A stretch of 64,000 nucleotides of DNA from an uncultured Collinsella sp. GTDB lineage: Bacteria; Actinomycetota; Coriobacteriia; Coriobacteriales; Coriobacteriaceae. The DNA lies in assembly GCA_959599915.1 (NCBI GenBank), contig CAUGJE010000003.1, positions 1 through 64,000 on the forward strand, in the 5' to 3' direction. A program made the position numbers and the translations under genes. The notes beneath the pieces are model-generated. The model made no database searches and was not told where the DNA came from. It was given only the letters and a program-made list of their open reading frames with translations. Shown piece after piece: positions 35,077 to 43,042 of the stretch. The first letter of the stretch is position 1, and every line of letters starts with the position of its first letter.

Positions 35077-36240
35077 CTATTTAATCACGCGCACGCGATA
35101 CATCGACGGAATCTGCTTGAGCGCCTCGATCGTGCTGCCGTCCAGGTGCTCATCGGTGTCGAACATGGTGTAGGCGTTCTCGCCAGCGGACTCGTTGATC
35201 ATGCGCTGCACGTTGGCGTTGTCCTTGGCGAGAATGGCCGTGATCTGGCCGATCATGTTGGGCACGTTGGCATGCAGGCAAGCAATGCGGCTTGCGGCGC
35301 GCGCCTTGCCCATGCTGCAGGCGGGGTAGTTGACGCTGTGCGCGATGTTGCCGTTTTCCAGGTAATCTTTGAGCTCGCTGATGGCCATGTCGGCGCAGTT
35401 GGCCTCGGCCTCGCCGGTGCCGGCGCCCGAATGCGTGGTGATAAACGTGTTGGGCATCTTGACGGTCTTGGGCGTGGCAAAGTCGCAGCTAAACCAGCTG
35501 AGCTTGCCCTCGCGCAGGGCAGCGTCGACGGCGTCCTCGTCAATGATGGTTTCGCGCGCGTAGTTGATGAGGACGGCGTCGGGCGCCAGCAGGTCGATCT
35601 GCTCGGTGCTGATCATGCCGATGGTATCGGCCTTGCTGGGCACGTGCACGGTGAGGTAGTCGCAGCCGCGGCACAGATCCTCGAGCGTGCCCACGCGCTG
35701 CACCTCGCGGCTCAGCACCCACGCGTGCTCGACGGAAATGAACGGGTCGTAGCCGTAGACGTCCATGCCCAGATCGACACAGGCGTTGGCGACCTTGGAG
35801 CCCACGTTGCCCAGGCCGATGACGCCAATGCGCTTGCCCTTGAGCTCGCGACCCACAAAGGCCTTCTTGGCCTTCTCGGCGTCGACTTGGATCTCGGGGT
35901 CGTCGGCGTTGTTGCGCACCCAGTTCATCGACTGCACGACGCCGCGGCTCGAAAGCACCAGCATGCCCAGGACGAGCTCCTTGACGGCGTTGCTGTTGGC
36001 ACCGGGGGAGTTAAAGACGACGACGCCCTTCTTGGCGTACTCCTCGACGGGGATGTTGTTGACGCCGGCACCGCAGCGGGCGATGGCGCGGATGCCCTCG
36101 GGCAGCTCGTAGCCGTGCAGGTCGGTGGAGCGCATCAGGATGGCGTCGGCCTCCTCGGCGGTGCCCACAAACTCGTAGCCCTCGCCAAACTCGACTTTGC
36201 CGTCTTTGGTGATGTCGTCGATGGTCTTAATCTTACGCAT
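35077..36240 (-). CDS. serA: D-3-phosphoglycerate dehydrogenase, serine biosynthesis
   Basis: A 387-residue D-2-hydroxyacid dehydrogenase oxidising 3-phosphoglycerate with NAD. The Rossmann motif is GLGNVGSKVA (about 142-151). The active-site Arg lies in NYARETIIDEDAV and the His in ITTHSGAGTGEAE. A C-terminal ACT domain (about 315-387: ASRIACLHANVPNMIGQITAILAKDNANVQRM) may give serine feedback control. The usual VDVFEEEP Glu segment reads CDFATPKTVKMPN, as in the short SerA group without the intervening domain. AAGGAG precedes the ATG. Second gene of serC-serA. Confidence 0.93.
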   Translation of the reverse strand: MRKIKTIDDITKDGKVEFGEGYEFVGTAEEADAILMRSTDLHGYELPEGIRAIARCGAGVNNIPVEEYAKKGVVVFNSPGANSNAVKELVLGMLVLSSRGVVQSMNWVRNNADDPEIQVDAEKAKKAFVGRELKGKRIGVIGLGNVGSKVANACVDLGMDVYGYDPFISVEHAWVLSREVQRVGTLEDLCRGCDYLTVHVPSKADTIGMISTEQIDLLAPDAVLINYARETIIDEDAVDAALREGKLSWFSCDFATPKTVKMPNTFITTHSGAGTGEAEANCADMAISELKDYLENGNIAHSVNYPACSMGKARAASRIACLHANVPNMIGQITAILAKDNANVQRMINESAGENAYTMFDTDEHLDGSTIEALKQIPSMYRVRVIK

Positions 36241-36312
36241 GGAAAAACTCCTTAGCAGGTTTTGATCTAAACAGGGTGGTTTGAGATGGCTGGTCGGCCC
36301 GCGTGCTGCGGG

Positions 36313-37437
36313 CTAGTTAGATCGCGGGCTCAAACTATGCTGCGCTTCGAAGTCTTTCATGTACGAGGCCAGTGCCCGCACGTCTTCCATGGTTACGGCG
36401 TTGTAGACGCTGGCGCGCATGCCGCCCACCAGGCGATGGCCCTTGACGTTTTGAATCTGGTGCTCGGCCGCGCCTGCGACAAAGGCGGCGTCGAGGTCGG
36501 CATCGCCGGTACGGAACGTGACGTTGGCGATGGAGCGACTGTCTGTCTGTGCGGTGCCGTGGAACAGCACGCTGTGCTCGAGCAGGTTATAGAGCAGGTT
36601 GGCCTTGGCCCAGTTGCGTTCGGCCATGGCGGCAAGTCCACCGGTCTGCTCAACCCAACGGAACACCTTGCCGCACACGTAGATACCAAAGGTGTTGGGC
36701 GTGTTGAGCATGGAGCCCTTGGCGGCCTGGGTCTTAAGGTCCATGTACTGCGGCGTCTGCGCAAAGGCTGGACCGTCGGTGATCAGGTCGTCGCGCACGA
36801 TAACCACGGTGACGCCCGCGGCGCCGGCGTTTTTCTGAGCGCCGGCGTAGATGAGTCCGTAGCGCTCGACGTCGAGCGGCTGCGACAAAAAGCAGCTCGA
36901 GACATCGGCGACCAGCGGTACGTCGCCGAAGTTAGGCAGCTCGTGGTACATGGTGCCAAAGATGGTGTTGTTCTGGCAGATGTAGACGTAGTCGAGCCCG
37001 CCGCCCGCGGCCTCGGCGGCAATGCGCGCGTTGATGTCGGCCATGGCGGGAATGCGGTCGAAATTGGCGTCCTCGGAGCTCGCGAGCAGCACGGCCTCGC
37101 CGTACTTGGCGGCTTCCTTGTACGCCTTGTTGGCGAAGTTGCCGGTCACGACGTAGCCGGCGCGGCCGCGGCGCATGAGGTTCATCGGGATGCCCGCAAA
37201 CTGCAGCGTGGCGCCGCCCTGCAAAAACAGAACACGGTAGTTATCGGGGATGCTCAGCAGGCGGCGCAGGGTTGCCTCGGCGTCGTCGATGATCTGCTGG
37301 TACATGCTAGATCGATGGCTCATCTCGAGCACGGACATGCCGCAACTGCGGTAGTCCATCATCTCGTCGGCGATCTCGGCGAGCACGCTTGTAGGCAGTG
37401 CGGCCGGGCCAGCTGAGAAGTTGTGCACACGTGCCAT
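36313..37437 (-). CDS. serC: Phosphoserine aminotransferase
   Basis: A 374-residue PLP enzyme transaminating 3-phosphohydroxypyruvate with glutamate. Signatures are NFSAGPAALP at the N-terminus, FLQGGATLQFAGIPMNL, ADVSSCFLS (Asp contacting the PLP ring nitrogen) and the PLP-lysine region YAGAQKNAG. C-terminal GGMRASVYNAVTMEDVRALASYM is typical. GAGGGGAA lies 8 bases before the ATG. It is the first gene of the serC-serA unit; the gap to serA is 72 bp. serB is not in the window. Confidence 0.95.
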   Translation of the reverse strand: MARVHNFSAGPAALPTSVLAEIADEMMDYRSCGMSVLEMSHRSSMYQQIIDDAEATLRRLLSIPDNYRVLFLQGGATLQFAGIPMNLMRRGRAGYVVTGNFANKAYKEAAKYGEAVLLASSEDANFDRIPAMADINARIAAEAAGGGLDYVYICQNNTIFGTMYHELPNFGDVPLVADVSSCFLSQPLDVERYGLIYAGAQKNAGAAGVTVVIVRDDLITDGPAFAQTPQYMDLKTQAAKGSMLNTPNTFGIYVCGKVFRWVEQTGGLAAMAERNWAKANLLYNLLEHSVLFHGTAQTDSRSIANVTFRTGDADLDAAFVAGAAEHQIQNVKGHRLVGGMRASVYNAVTMEDVRALASYMKDFEAQHSLSPRSN

Positions 37438-37863
37438 CTTCTAGTTCCCCTCGTAGTCGTTTGAACGTTCGGGATACTTTAGCACAGTGCAGCGCCGGGT
37501 GCGACCGCATCACGGTAAAACTCGAGTGCGCCGCTATGATTTACAGGATGGTTACATGGGGGAGGGTTGCCTCGAGGCTCACATACGATCCGCCTCGGCC
37601 TTCATTCTATGTTGAGTGTAGCGGAGGGCGGGGACAGATTCACAAGCGCGGTTGTCTGGCAAGTGTGATTTGGGGCAACCTCGTCAAAGCTTCTGAGCTG
37701 CGAAAATAACCGTTAACCGGATTTAATTTTGTTGCTCAACATTTGACACTCTGGGCGTGGTAACTTTTTTACCAACAGGTATGATTATTGTCATGTGCGC
37801 CGCGCCTGCCTGCCGGGCCGCGGCGCATTCGTGACAGCCTCTGACACCCTTGGAGCGTGCACT
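37438..37863 (+). promoter_or_regulatory. Promoter region of the BREX locus
   Basis: Non-coding. A TTGACA is at 37743-37748, but the hexamer at proper spacing is only T-rich. A TGGTAA/TTACCA dyad (37758-37763 / 37769-37774) and a TATGAT (37780-37785) lie close by, so the exact promoter is uncertain. GGAG at 37852-37855 is 8 bases before the GTG at 37864, the proposed true brxA start. A GGGAC-type fragment is at about 37634-37650. Confidence 0.45.
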
Positions 37864-37888
37864 GTGGATGTAACCGCAAAAAGCGTTC

Positions 37889-37898
37889 GGGGGGGGGG
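37889..37898 (+). repeat. Ten-G homopolymer tract at the 5' end of brxA
   Basis: A run of ten G lies between GTG 37864 (with its GGAG) and the brxA ORF. From GTG 37864 the reading is Val-Asp-Val-Thr-Ala-Lys-Ser-Val-Arg then Gly codons; with ten G it stops at TGA 37927, while with nine (or twelve) it enters the BrxA frame. This is the form of a slipped-strand contingency locus. Confidence 0.8.
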
Positions 37899-38548
37899 TG
37901 CTCACCCGCGAGCAATTCCTCCCGCATGAGATGCGCATCGTCGCTGGCCTGCGTACGCAGGGCGTAAGCGACGAGCAGGTCATTGTACGCGTAAAGAGCG
38001 AAAACCTCTTTCAATATCCCACGGAGCGCATGGTCGCCAACCGCGCAACCGTGTGCCTTCGCCGCCTCGACGCCATGGTGCCCACGGACGCCGCATGCGC
38101 CGCGCGCGGCATCGACCCCAAAACCGCCGTCGAGGCTGCGTTATCCCTAACCGGCCTCATGGCATCCGGTACTCCCACGCAGGCGGACCAGGCCATCTTT
38201 TACAGCATGATCTGCCGCTACGATATCGTGCGCGAGTTCGTGCTCATCGAGGTGGGGGAGCGCCTGCAAAACTTCGACTATGCCTTCACGGCGGCTGACC
38301 TCAACGCCTTTATGACGCGCTTTACCACGGAGTATCCGGACGCGGCCCGCTGGACCGAGGCCACGGTCAAGCGCATTAAGGGCTCGATTCGCCAGACGCT
38401 CCGCCATGCCGGCCTTATCGGCGAGGGTATGGGCCCGGAGTCTGAGCGCCTGTCACCACTCTTCCTCGATTCCGATGTCGAGCGAGCCTTGGTTCAGCTG
38501 GGTGAGCAGCCGCTTATCGCGGCCCTTACCGGTAGGGAGGTGATGTAG
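37898..38548 (+). CDS. brxA: BREX protein BrxA (DUF1819), frame interrupted at G tract
   Basis: The intact ORF gives 216 residues of DUF1819/BrxA, a small DNA-binding protein of BREX. Recognisable are HEMRIVAGLRTQGVSDEQV, LFQYPTERMVANRATVCLRRLDAM and TRFTTEYPDAARWTEATVKRIKGSIRQTLRHAGLI. The annotated GTG at 37898 sits at the last G of the tract and has no ribosome binding site at proper spacing. The better start is GTG 37864, with GGAG 8 bases upstream and a peptide (DVTAKSVRG) that resembles BrxA N-termini as I remember them; it is out of frame at the present tract length. BrxA may therefore be off or weakly made in this cell line. It is the first gene of the BREX operon; brxB begins 1 base after the stop. 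Confidence 0.88.
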   Translation: MLTREQFLPHEMRIVAGLRTQGVSDEQVIVRVKSENLFQYPTERMVANRATVCLRRLDAMVPTDAACAARGIDPKTAVEAALSLTGLMASGTPTQADQAIFYSMICRYDIVREFVLIEVGERLQNFDYAFTAADLNAFMTRFTTEYPDAARWTEATVKRIKGSIRQTLRHAGLIGEGMGPESERLSPLFLDSDVERALVQLGEQPLIAALTGREVM

Positions 38549-38549
38549 C

Positions 38550-39242
38550 GTGGTTCCCGCCAACAGCGCCGTCGACCCCGCAATCACCCCGGCGACGGAC
38601 ATCACCACCAATATCGGCATCCATTCCCGCCAGAGCGTCGTGGCGGCGCATGCCCGCTCCGAGCGAGCCCGCCAGGAATTTGAGCGCCGCGCTCAACTCC
38701 TGCGCGAGTGCCTGTGCAGCGAGGACTTTTTGGCCAACAGGGGCATAGGCAATGAGATCGGCTTCCACACCTTTTGTTATGACCCCGCGCTGGAGTTTGA
38801 GGCGCGTGCATTATTTGACGCCCTTTCACGCGATGCCGAGGCCGACAAGCTTCCGTGCACGCTCAAGGTCGTGAACCTCTACGACGCCGTGCTGGCAATC
38901 CTTAAAGATCTTGATGTCCTTGAGCCTATGCAAGAGCAAGAAGGTGATTTTGGATTAGAAACTGTGTTCGATGATGTGGTGGATTATTGCCAGCCGGATG
39001 CTGTCTCCGACCTGATTTTGGATTTGACTCAACCTCGCGAGTCGGGCGATGTGATTTTGCTTGTAGGGGTTGGCGAAGTCTATCCCTTTTTGCGAGTTCA
39101 CAACCTGTTTGATTCTATGCAGTCTGACTTCCATGATGTGCCGGTTATCGCGGCTTATCCCGGTAGCTTTAATGGCTCGTCTGTCACCTTGTTTAACAGG
39201 CTTGCAGCAGAGAACTATTACCGCGCGATCGATATCTCATAA
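38550..39242 (+). CDS. brxB: BREX protein BrxB (DUF1788)
   Basis: A 230-residue DUF1788 protein: SEDFLANRGIGNEIGFHTFCYDP, KVVNLYDAVLAILKDL, ILLVGVGEVYPFLRVHNLFDSMQSDFHDVPVIAAYPGSF and LAAENYYRAIDIS fit the family. Its biochemical role in BREX is not settled. The GTG at 38550 follows AGGGAGG 10 bases upstream. The first half is GC-rich like the chromosome, whereas from about 38900 the codon use becomes AT-richer, a composition break that continues into brxC. Confidence 0.9.
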   Translation: MVPANSAVDPAITPATDITTNIGIHSRQSVVAAHARSERARQEFERRAQLLRECLCSEDFLANRGIGNEIGFHTFCYDPALEFEARALFDALSRDAEADKLPCTLKVVNLYDAVLAILKDLDVLEPMQEQEGDFGLETVFDDVVDYCQPDAVSDLILDLTQPRESGDVILLVGVGEVYPFLRVHNLFDSMQSDFHDVPVIAAYPGSFNGSSVTLFNRLAAENYYRAIDIS

Positions 39243-39298
39243 GTCGACCTCGACCCCTGCGTTGTTGGCTGTCGTTCTCCAAATTTAAGGAGCTTAAA

Positions 39299-42200
39299 AT
39301 GGATAAAACAATTGTCCGTAATCTCTTTTCGAAAGATATCAACCGTTCCATTAACGGGGTTGTTGTCGTTGACGATAAGAAAGACGAGTCAATCAGGCAA
39401 GAGCTTAGCGAGTACGTGGTGACACGTGAGCTGCAGGGGCATTTTGCTACTCTTTTCAATGCTTATAGCGCTTCTTTAGATTCACCGACCAATAAGATGG
39501 GCGTGTGGGTCAGCGGTTTCTACGGATCCGGTAAATCGCATTTCCTTAAAATTGCGAGCTATTTGCTTGGGAACCTCAACGTTGATGGCAAGCGCGCTAT
39601 TTCCTATTTTGACGGCAAGATTGCCGATCCCATGGTGTTTGCTTCAATGGAGCGCGCCTGTTCCATTCCTACGCAGACTCTTCTCTTTAATATCGACAGC
39701 AAGGCGGGCTCATGGAAGGGTGATAAGTCATCCGTTGCTGTTCTTTATGGATTTGAGCGTGTGTTTTACGAGGCCCGAGGTTTTTACGGCATTAAACCTA
39801 AGCTCGCTCAGCTTGAGGAGTACATTGACGAAATTGGCAAGACTCAAGAGTTTCGCGATGAATTCGAGCGTTTAACGGGCAAATCATGGGTCGATAATCG
39901 TAAAACCTACAGGTATAACAAATCTTTTCGCGGGCTTCTTAAAGATACTTTGGGCATGAGCGACGATGAAATCAAAGCTTGGATTACTAGCCCTGATGAC
40001 GAGCTTCTTCAACCCGATGAGTTCGCCCAAAAGGTTAAAGAATACGTTGATGCTCAAGCAGCCGCCAATGGTGGCGATTTTCGCCTTGTTTTCATGGTTG
40101 ATGAGGTTGGACAGTTTATTGCTAACGACAACGGCTCGGATCGCTTGCTAAGTCTTCAGACGGTGGTCGAGGAGTTGGGATCGGTTTGCGGCGGCCGCGT
40201 TTGGGTAATGGTTTCGAGTCAAGAGGACATTTACAATCTCGGTCTTCCGGGCGGGATTGATACGGGCAAGTTCTCCAAGATTTTAGGTCGTTTCGACACC
40301 CGCCTTTCGCTCTCCAGCTCCAGCGTGGACGAGGTCATCCAGCGCCGTGTGCTCGAGAAGACCGCGCCGGCGGCCGATATGCTTGCACAGGTCTACGAGC
40401 AAGACGCCGCCGTGCTCAAAAACAACTTTACCTTTGAGGGTGGCTCGCGCTCCGACCTTGCCGGCTACGCTAACTCCAAGGATTTTGTGGCAAGCTACCC
40501 GTTTGTGGGCTACCAGTTTAAGCTCCTGCCCGACGTGATGACCGAGGTACGCAAGCACGGTGTCAAGGCCAAGCACATGTCCACGGGCGAGCGCTCCATG
40601 CTGAGCGCCTTCCAGGAGAGCGCTCAGACCATCCAACTTGAGCAGACCGGTGCGCTCGTGCCGTTCTGGCGCTTCTTCGACACCGTCTCCAAAGATCTTG
40701 AGCATGGCATTATCCAGGTGGTCGACCGCGCGATCCGTGCGGCCGAGGACGCAAAGGGCCTTGAGCCCTATGACGTGCGGGTGCTCAAGCTCCTGTACCT
40801 GATTCGTTACATCGGCTACGTCAAGGCCACGGTCGAGAACATCTCCATTCTTATGATCGACGGCTTCGATGTGGATAAGCGTGTCCTCAAGGACCGCGTC
40901 AAGGAGTCCCTTGCCCGCCTGGAGCGCGAGAACTACGTGGCGCGCCAGGGCGATACCTATAGCTTCCTCACCGACGAGGAGCAGGAGATTACGCAGGAAA
41001 TCGCGCGCACCCCGATTGACAACGCGCAAGTGATTGAGTCCATCAAGAAGCGCCTGTTCGACAGCATCTACAACGCGCGCAAGCTCAACCGCGGGGCCAA
41101 CGACTTCCCGTTTGACCGCTATGTGGACGGCTCAATCCACGGTGGCAGCATGGGCGGCATGGAGCTTTACGTGGCGACTATGGCGAGCGACCTGGGCCGT
41201 GCGGACGATACCGAGCTGGCCTTGGCTTCTTCGGGCAAAGCCGTCGTGGCCCTGAGCGATGAGGCGGATTACTGGGAGACGCTCGTCAACGCCGCCAAGA
41301 TCCGCAAGTACGCCAAGACACGCAACCTTCAGGAGCTCCGGCCGAGTACGCGCCAGATCGTTGAGTCCAAGATGCGCGAGGCGGCCCATAGCGAGAAAGA
41401 GGCCGACGCCCTTCTGACCGAGGCCGTGCTCCATGCGCGTTGCGCCGTCAACGGCCGCATGGTCGAGGTGCGTGCAGCCAAGCCTGCCCAGGTCTTTGAG
41501 CAGGTGCTGGCACAGCTGTGCGATGTGGTCTTTGAAAAGGCCGACTACATCGGTGCGCCGGTCACGAGTGATTCCGATATCCGCTCCACGCTGGCGGGCA
41601 ACGTCCAGACGGGGCTCGATGGCATGGATGCGGGCAACACACGTGCGCTCAAAGAGGTCGAGGACTTCCTCAAAGTGCAGCATCAGCGCCATCTGGATAC
41701 CACTATGGGCGATATCCAGCGCCAGTACCAGCAAAGGCCCTTTGGCTGGCGCGAGGTCGACATCGCCAATGTGGTGGCGCAACTTGTGGTGGAGCAGCGC
41801 GCGCAGGTGCTGTTTGGCGGCCAGACGGTCCAAGCTAACGACAGCCGCATGGTGGCACTCCTGCGCAAGGATGCCGATAAGGCCCAAGTGCGCCTTCGCG
41901 TGCGCATGAGCGACCGTTTGCTGCGCGCCACGGGCGAGCTTATGCGCGACCTATTTGACCTCAAGACCGTACCCTCCAACGAGGATAAGCTTGTGGCCGA
42001 GCTCAAGGAGCATCTTGAGGGGTTGCGCGAGACGTGCCTTGCTATGGCGCGCGACTACTACACGGGCATCAAACCGGCCTACCCGTATCCCGGCGAGGCT
42101 GAGTGCGAGAAGATGCGCTCGGAGGTGGCCGACGTCCTTAAGGATCAGAACGAGGCCGAGGCGTTCTTGACCACGTTCACCAAGCACGAGGACCGCCTGT

Positions 42201-42976
42201 TCGACGCCAAGGAAGACTATGACAGGGTGGCTGAGTTTTTCGATTCCAACCAGCGCGCAACGTTTGATCACGCCAAGGAATTCTTGAGTCGCACGGAGGG
42301 CATTGAGTATGCCTCCGACGACATTCCCGGCGCGGTGGAGAATGTGGCAAAGGTGTGCGAGATCCTCAAAGATCCCAAGCCCTACAGCCGCATTAAAGAC
42401 CTGCAACCGCTGATGGCCCCCGTCGAGGAATACATTAAAAAGCTCCTGGGCATGCGCCGCAACGAGTTCTTGCATCGCATCGAGAACGACCTGCAGGACC
42501 TGCAGAAGCAGGCCGAGAGCCAAGATGGTTTTGTCAAGCAGGCCAAGGATGCCATAGCAGACGCCGGCACCAAGTATGAGTCGTTCAAGAACCGCACCCA
42601 CGGCGTCCAGAGCCTCAACGAGCTTAACGCCCTCGCGGCAAACTGGGAAAGCTGGACCATCACGGCGGCCAACAAGATATACGACGCCGTGGACGCCGCA
42701 CGCGAGCGTATGGAAAACGAGCGCCGTTCCACCGAGGTCACCAGCACGGGTGAAGTGGTCAAAAAGATCACCAACAAGGGCACCGCTACGCCAAGTCACG
42801 GTTCCGTTCCCGTGCCCGTGCCCAAGCCCCAGCGCAAGGTCAAGACCGTGCGTCGCGCCGACCTGGCCAAGCCGAGCCGCCTCACAACCGCAGAGGACGT
42901 GGATCGCTACGTGGACGACCTGCGCGCCCGCCTTATGCAGGCGCTTGCATCAAACGACGAGATCCGCATTAACTAA
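39299..42976 (+). CDS. brxC: BREX P-loop ATPase BrxC
   Basis: A 1225-residue ATPase, the expected size for type 1 BrxC (DUF499-like/PglY-like). Walker A is GFYGSGKS (residues 73-80), Walker B about LVFMVDEVGQF (about 262-272), and a sensor-like segment is VWVMVSSQEDIY. The C-terminal half is a long helical region. It should act with PglX and PglZ in recognising or modifying DNA. AAGGAG lies 5 bases before the ATG. The first about 330 codons are AT-richer than the rest; the change at about 40290 is sharp, suggesting recombination between BREX alleles. Confidence 0.93.
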   Translation: MDKTIVRNLFSKDINRSINGVVVVDDKKDESIRQELSEYVVTRELQGHFATLFNAYSASLDSPTNKMGVWVSGFYGSGKSHFLKIASYLLGNLNVDGKRAISYFDGKIADPMVFASMERACSIPTQTLLFNIDSKAGSWKGDKSSVAVLYGFERVFYEARGFYGIKPKLAQLEEYIDEIGKTQEFRDEFERLTGKSWVDNRKTYRYNKSFRGLLKDTLGMSDDEIKAWITSPDDELLQPDEFAQKVKEYVDAQAAANGGDFRLVFMVDEVGQFIANDNGSDRLLSLQTVVEELGSVCGGRVWVMVSSQEDIYNLGLPGGIDTGKFSKILGRFDTRLSLSSSSVDEVIQRRVLEKTAPAADMLAQVYEQDAAVLKNNFTFEGGSRSDLAGYANSKDFVASYPFVGYQFKLLPDVMTEVRKHGVKAKHMSTGERSMLSAFQESAQTIQLEQTGALVPFWRFFDTVSKDLEHGIIQVVDRAIRAAEDAKGLEPYDVRVLKLLYLIRYIGYVKATVENISILMIDGFDVDKRVLKDRVKESLARLERENYVARQGDTYSFLTDEEQEITQEIARTPIDNAQVIESIKKRLFDSIYNARKLNRGANDFPFDRYVDGSIHGGSMGGMELYVATMASDLGRADDTELALASSGKAVVALSDEADYWETLVNAAKIRKYAKTRNLQELRPSTRQIVESKMREAAHSEKEADALLTEAVLHARCAVNGRMVEVRAAKPAQVFEQVLAQLCDVVFEKADYIGAPVTSDSDIRSTLAGNVQTGLDGMDAGNTRALKEVEDFLKVQHQRHLDTTMGDIQRQYQQRPFGWREVDIANVVAQLVVEQRAQVLFGGQTVQANDSRMVALLRKDADKAQVRLRVRMSDRLLRATGELMRDLFDLKTVPSNEDKLVAELKEHLEGLRETCLAMARDYYTGIKPAYPYPGEAECEKMRSEVADVLKDQNEAEAFLTTFTKHEDRLFDAKEDYDRVAEFFDSNQRATFDHAKEFLSRTEGIEYASDDIPGAVENVAKVCEILKDPKPYSRIKDLQPLMAPVEEYIKKLLGMRRNEFLHRIENDLQDLQKQAESQDGFVKQAKDAIADAGTKYESFKNRTHGVQSLNELNALAANWESWTITAANKIYDAVDAARERMENERRSTEVTSTGEVVKKITNKGTATPSHGSVPVPVPKPQRKVKTVRRADLAKPSRLTTAEDVDRYVDDLRARLMQALASNDEIRIN

Positions 42977-43042
42977 CCCGCTCAGCCGCCGGCGCCCAAG
43001 CATGCGCCGGTGGCTTATGGCGTTTTGAAAGGTACGGGAACC

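Noticed and set aside
37398..37709. 103-codon plus-strand frame upstream of brxA
   Set aside because: It overlaps the start of serC, is Arg/Ser-rich without motif, and lacks a ribosome binding site.
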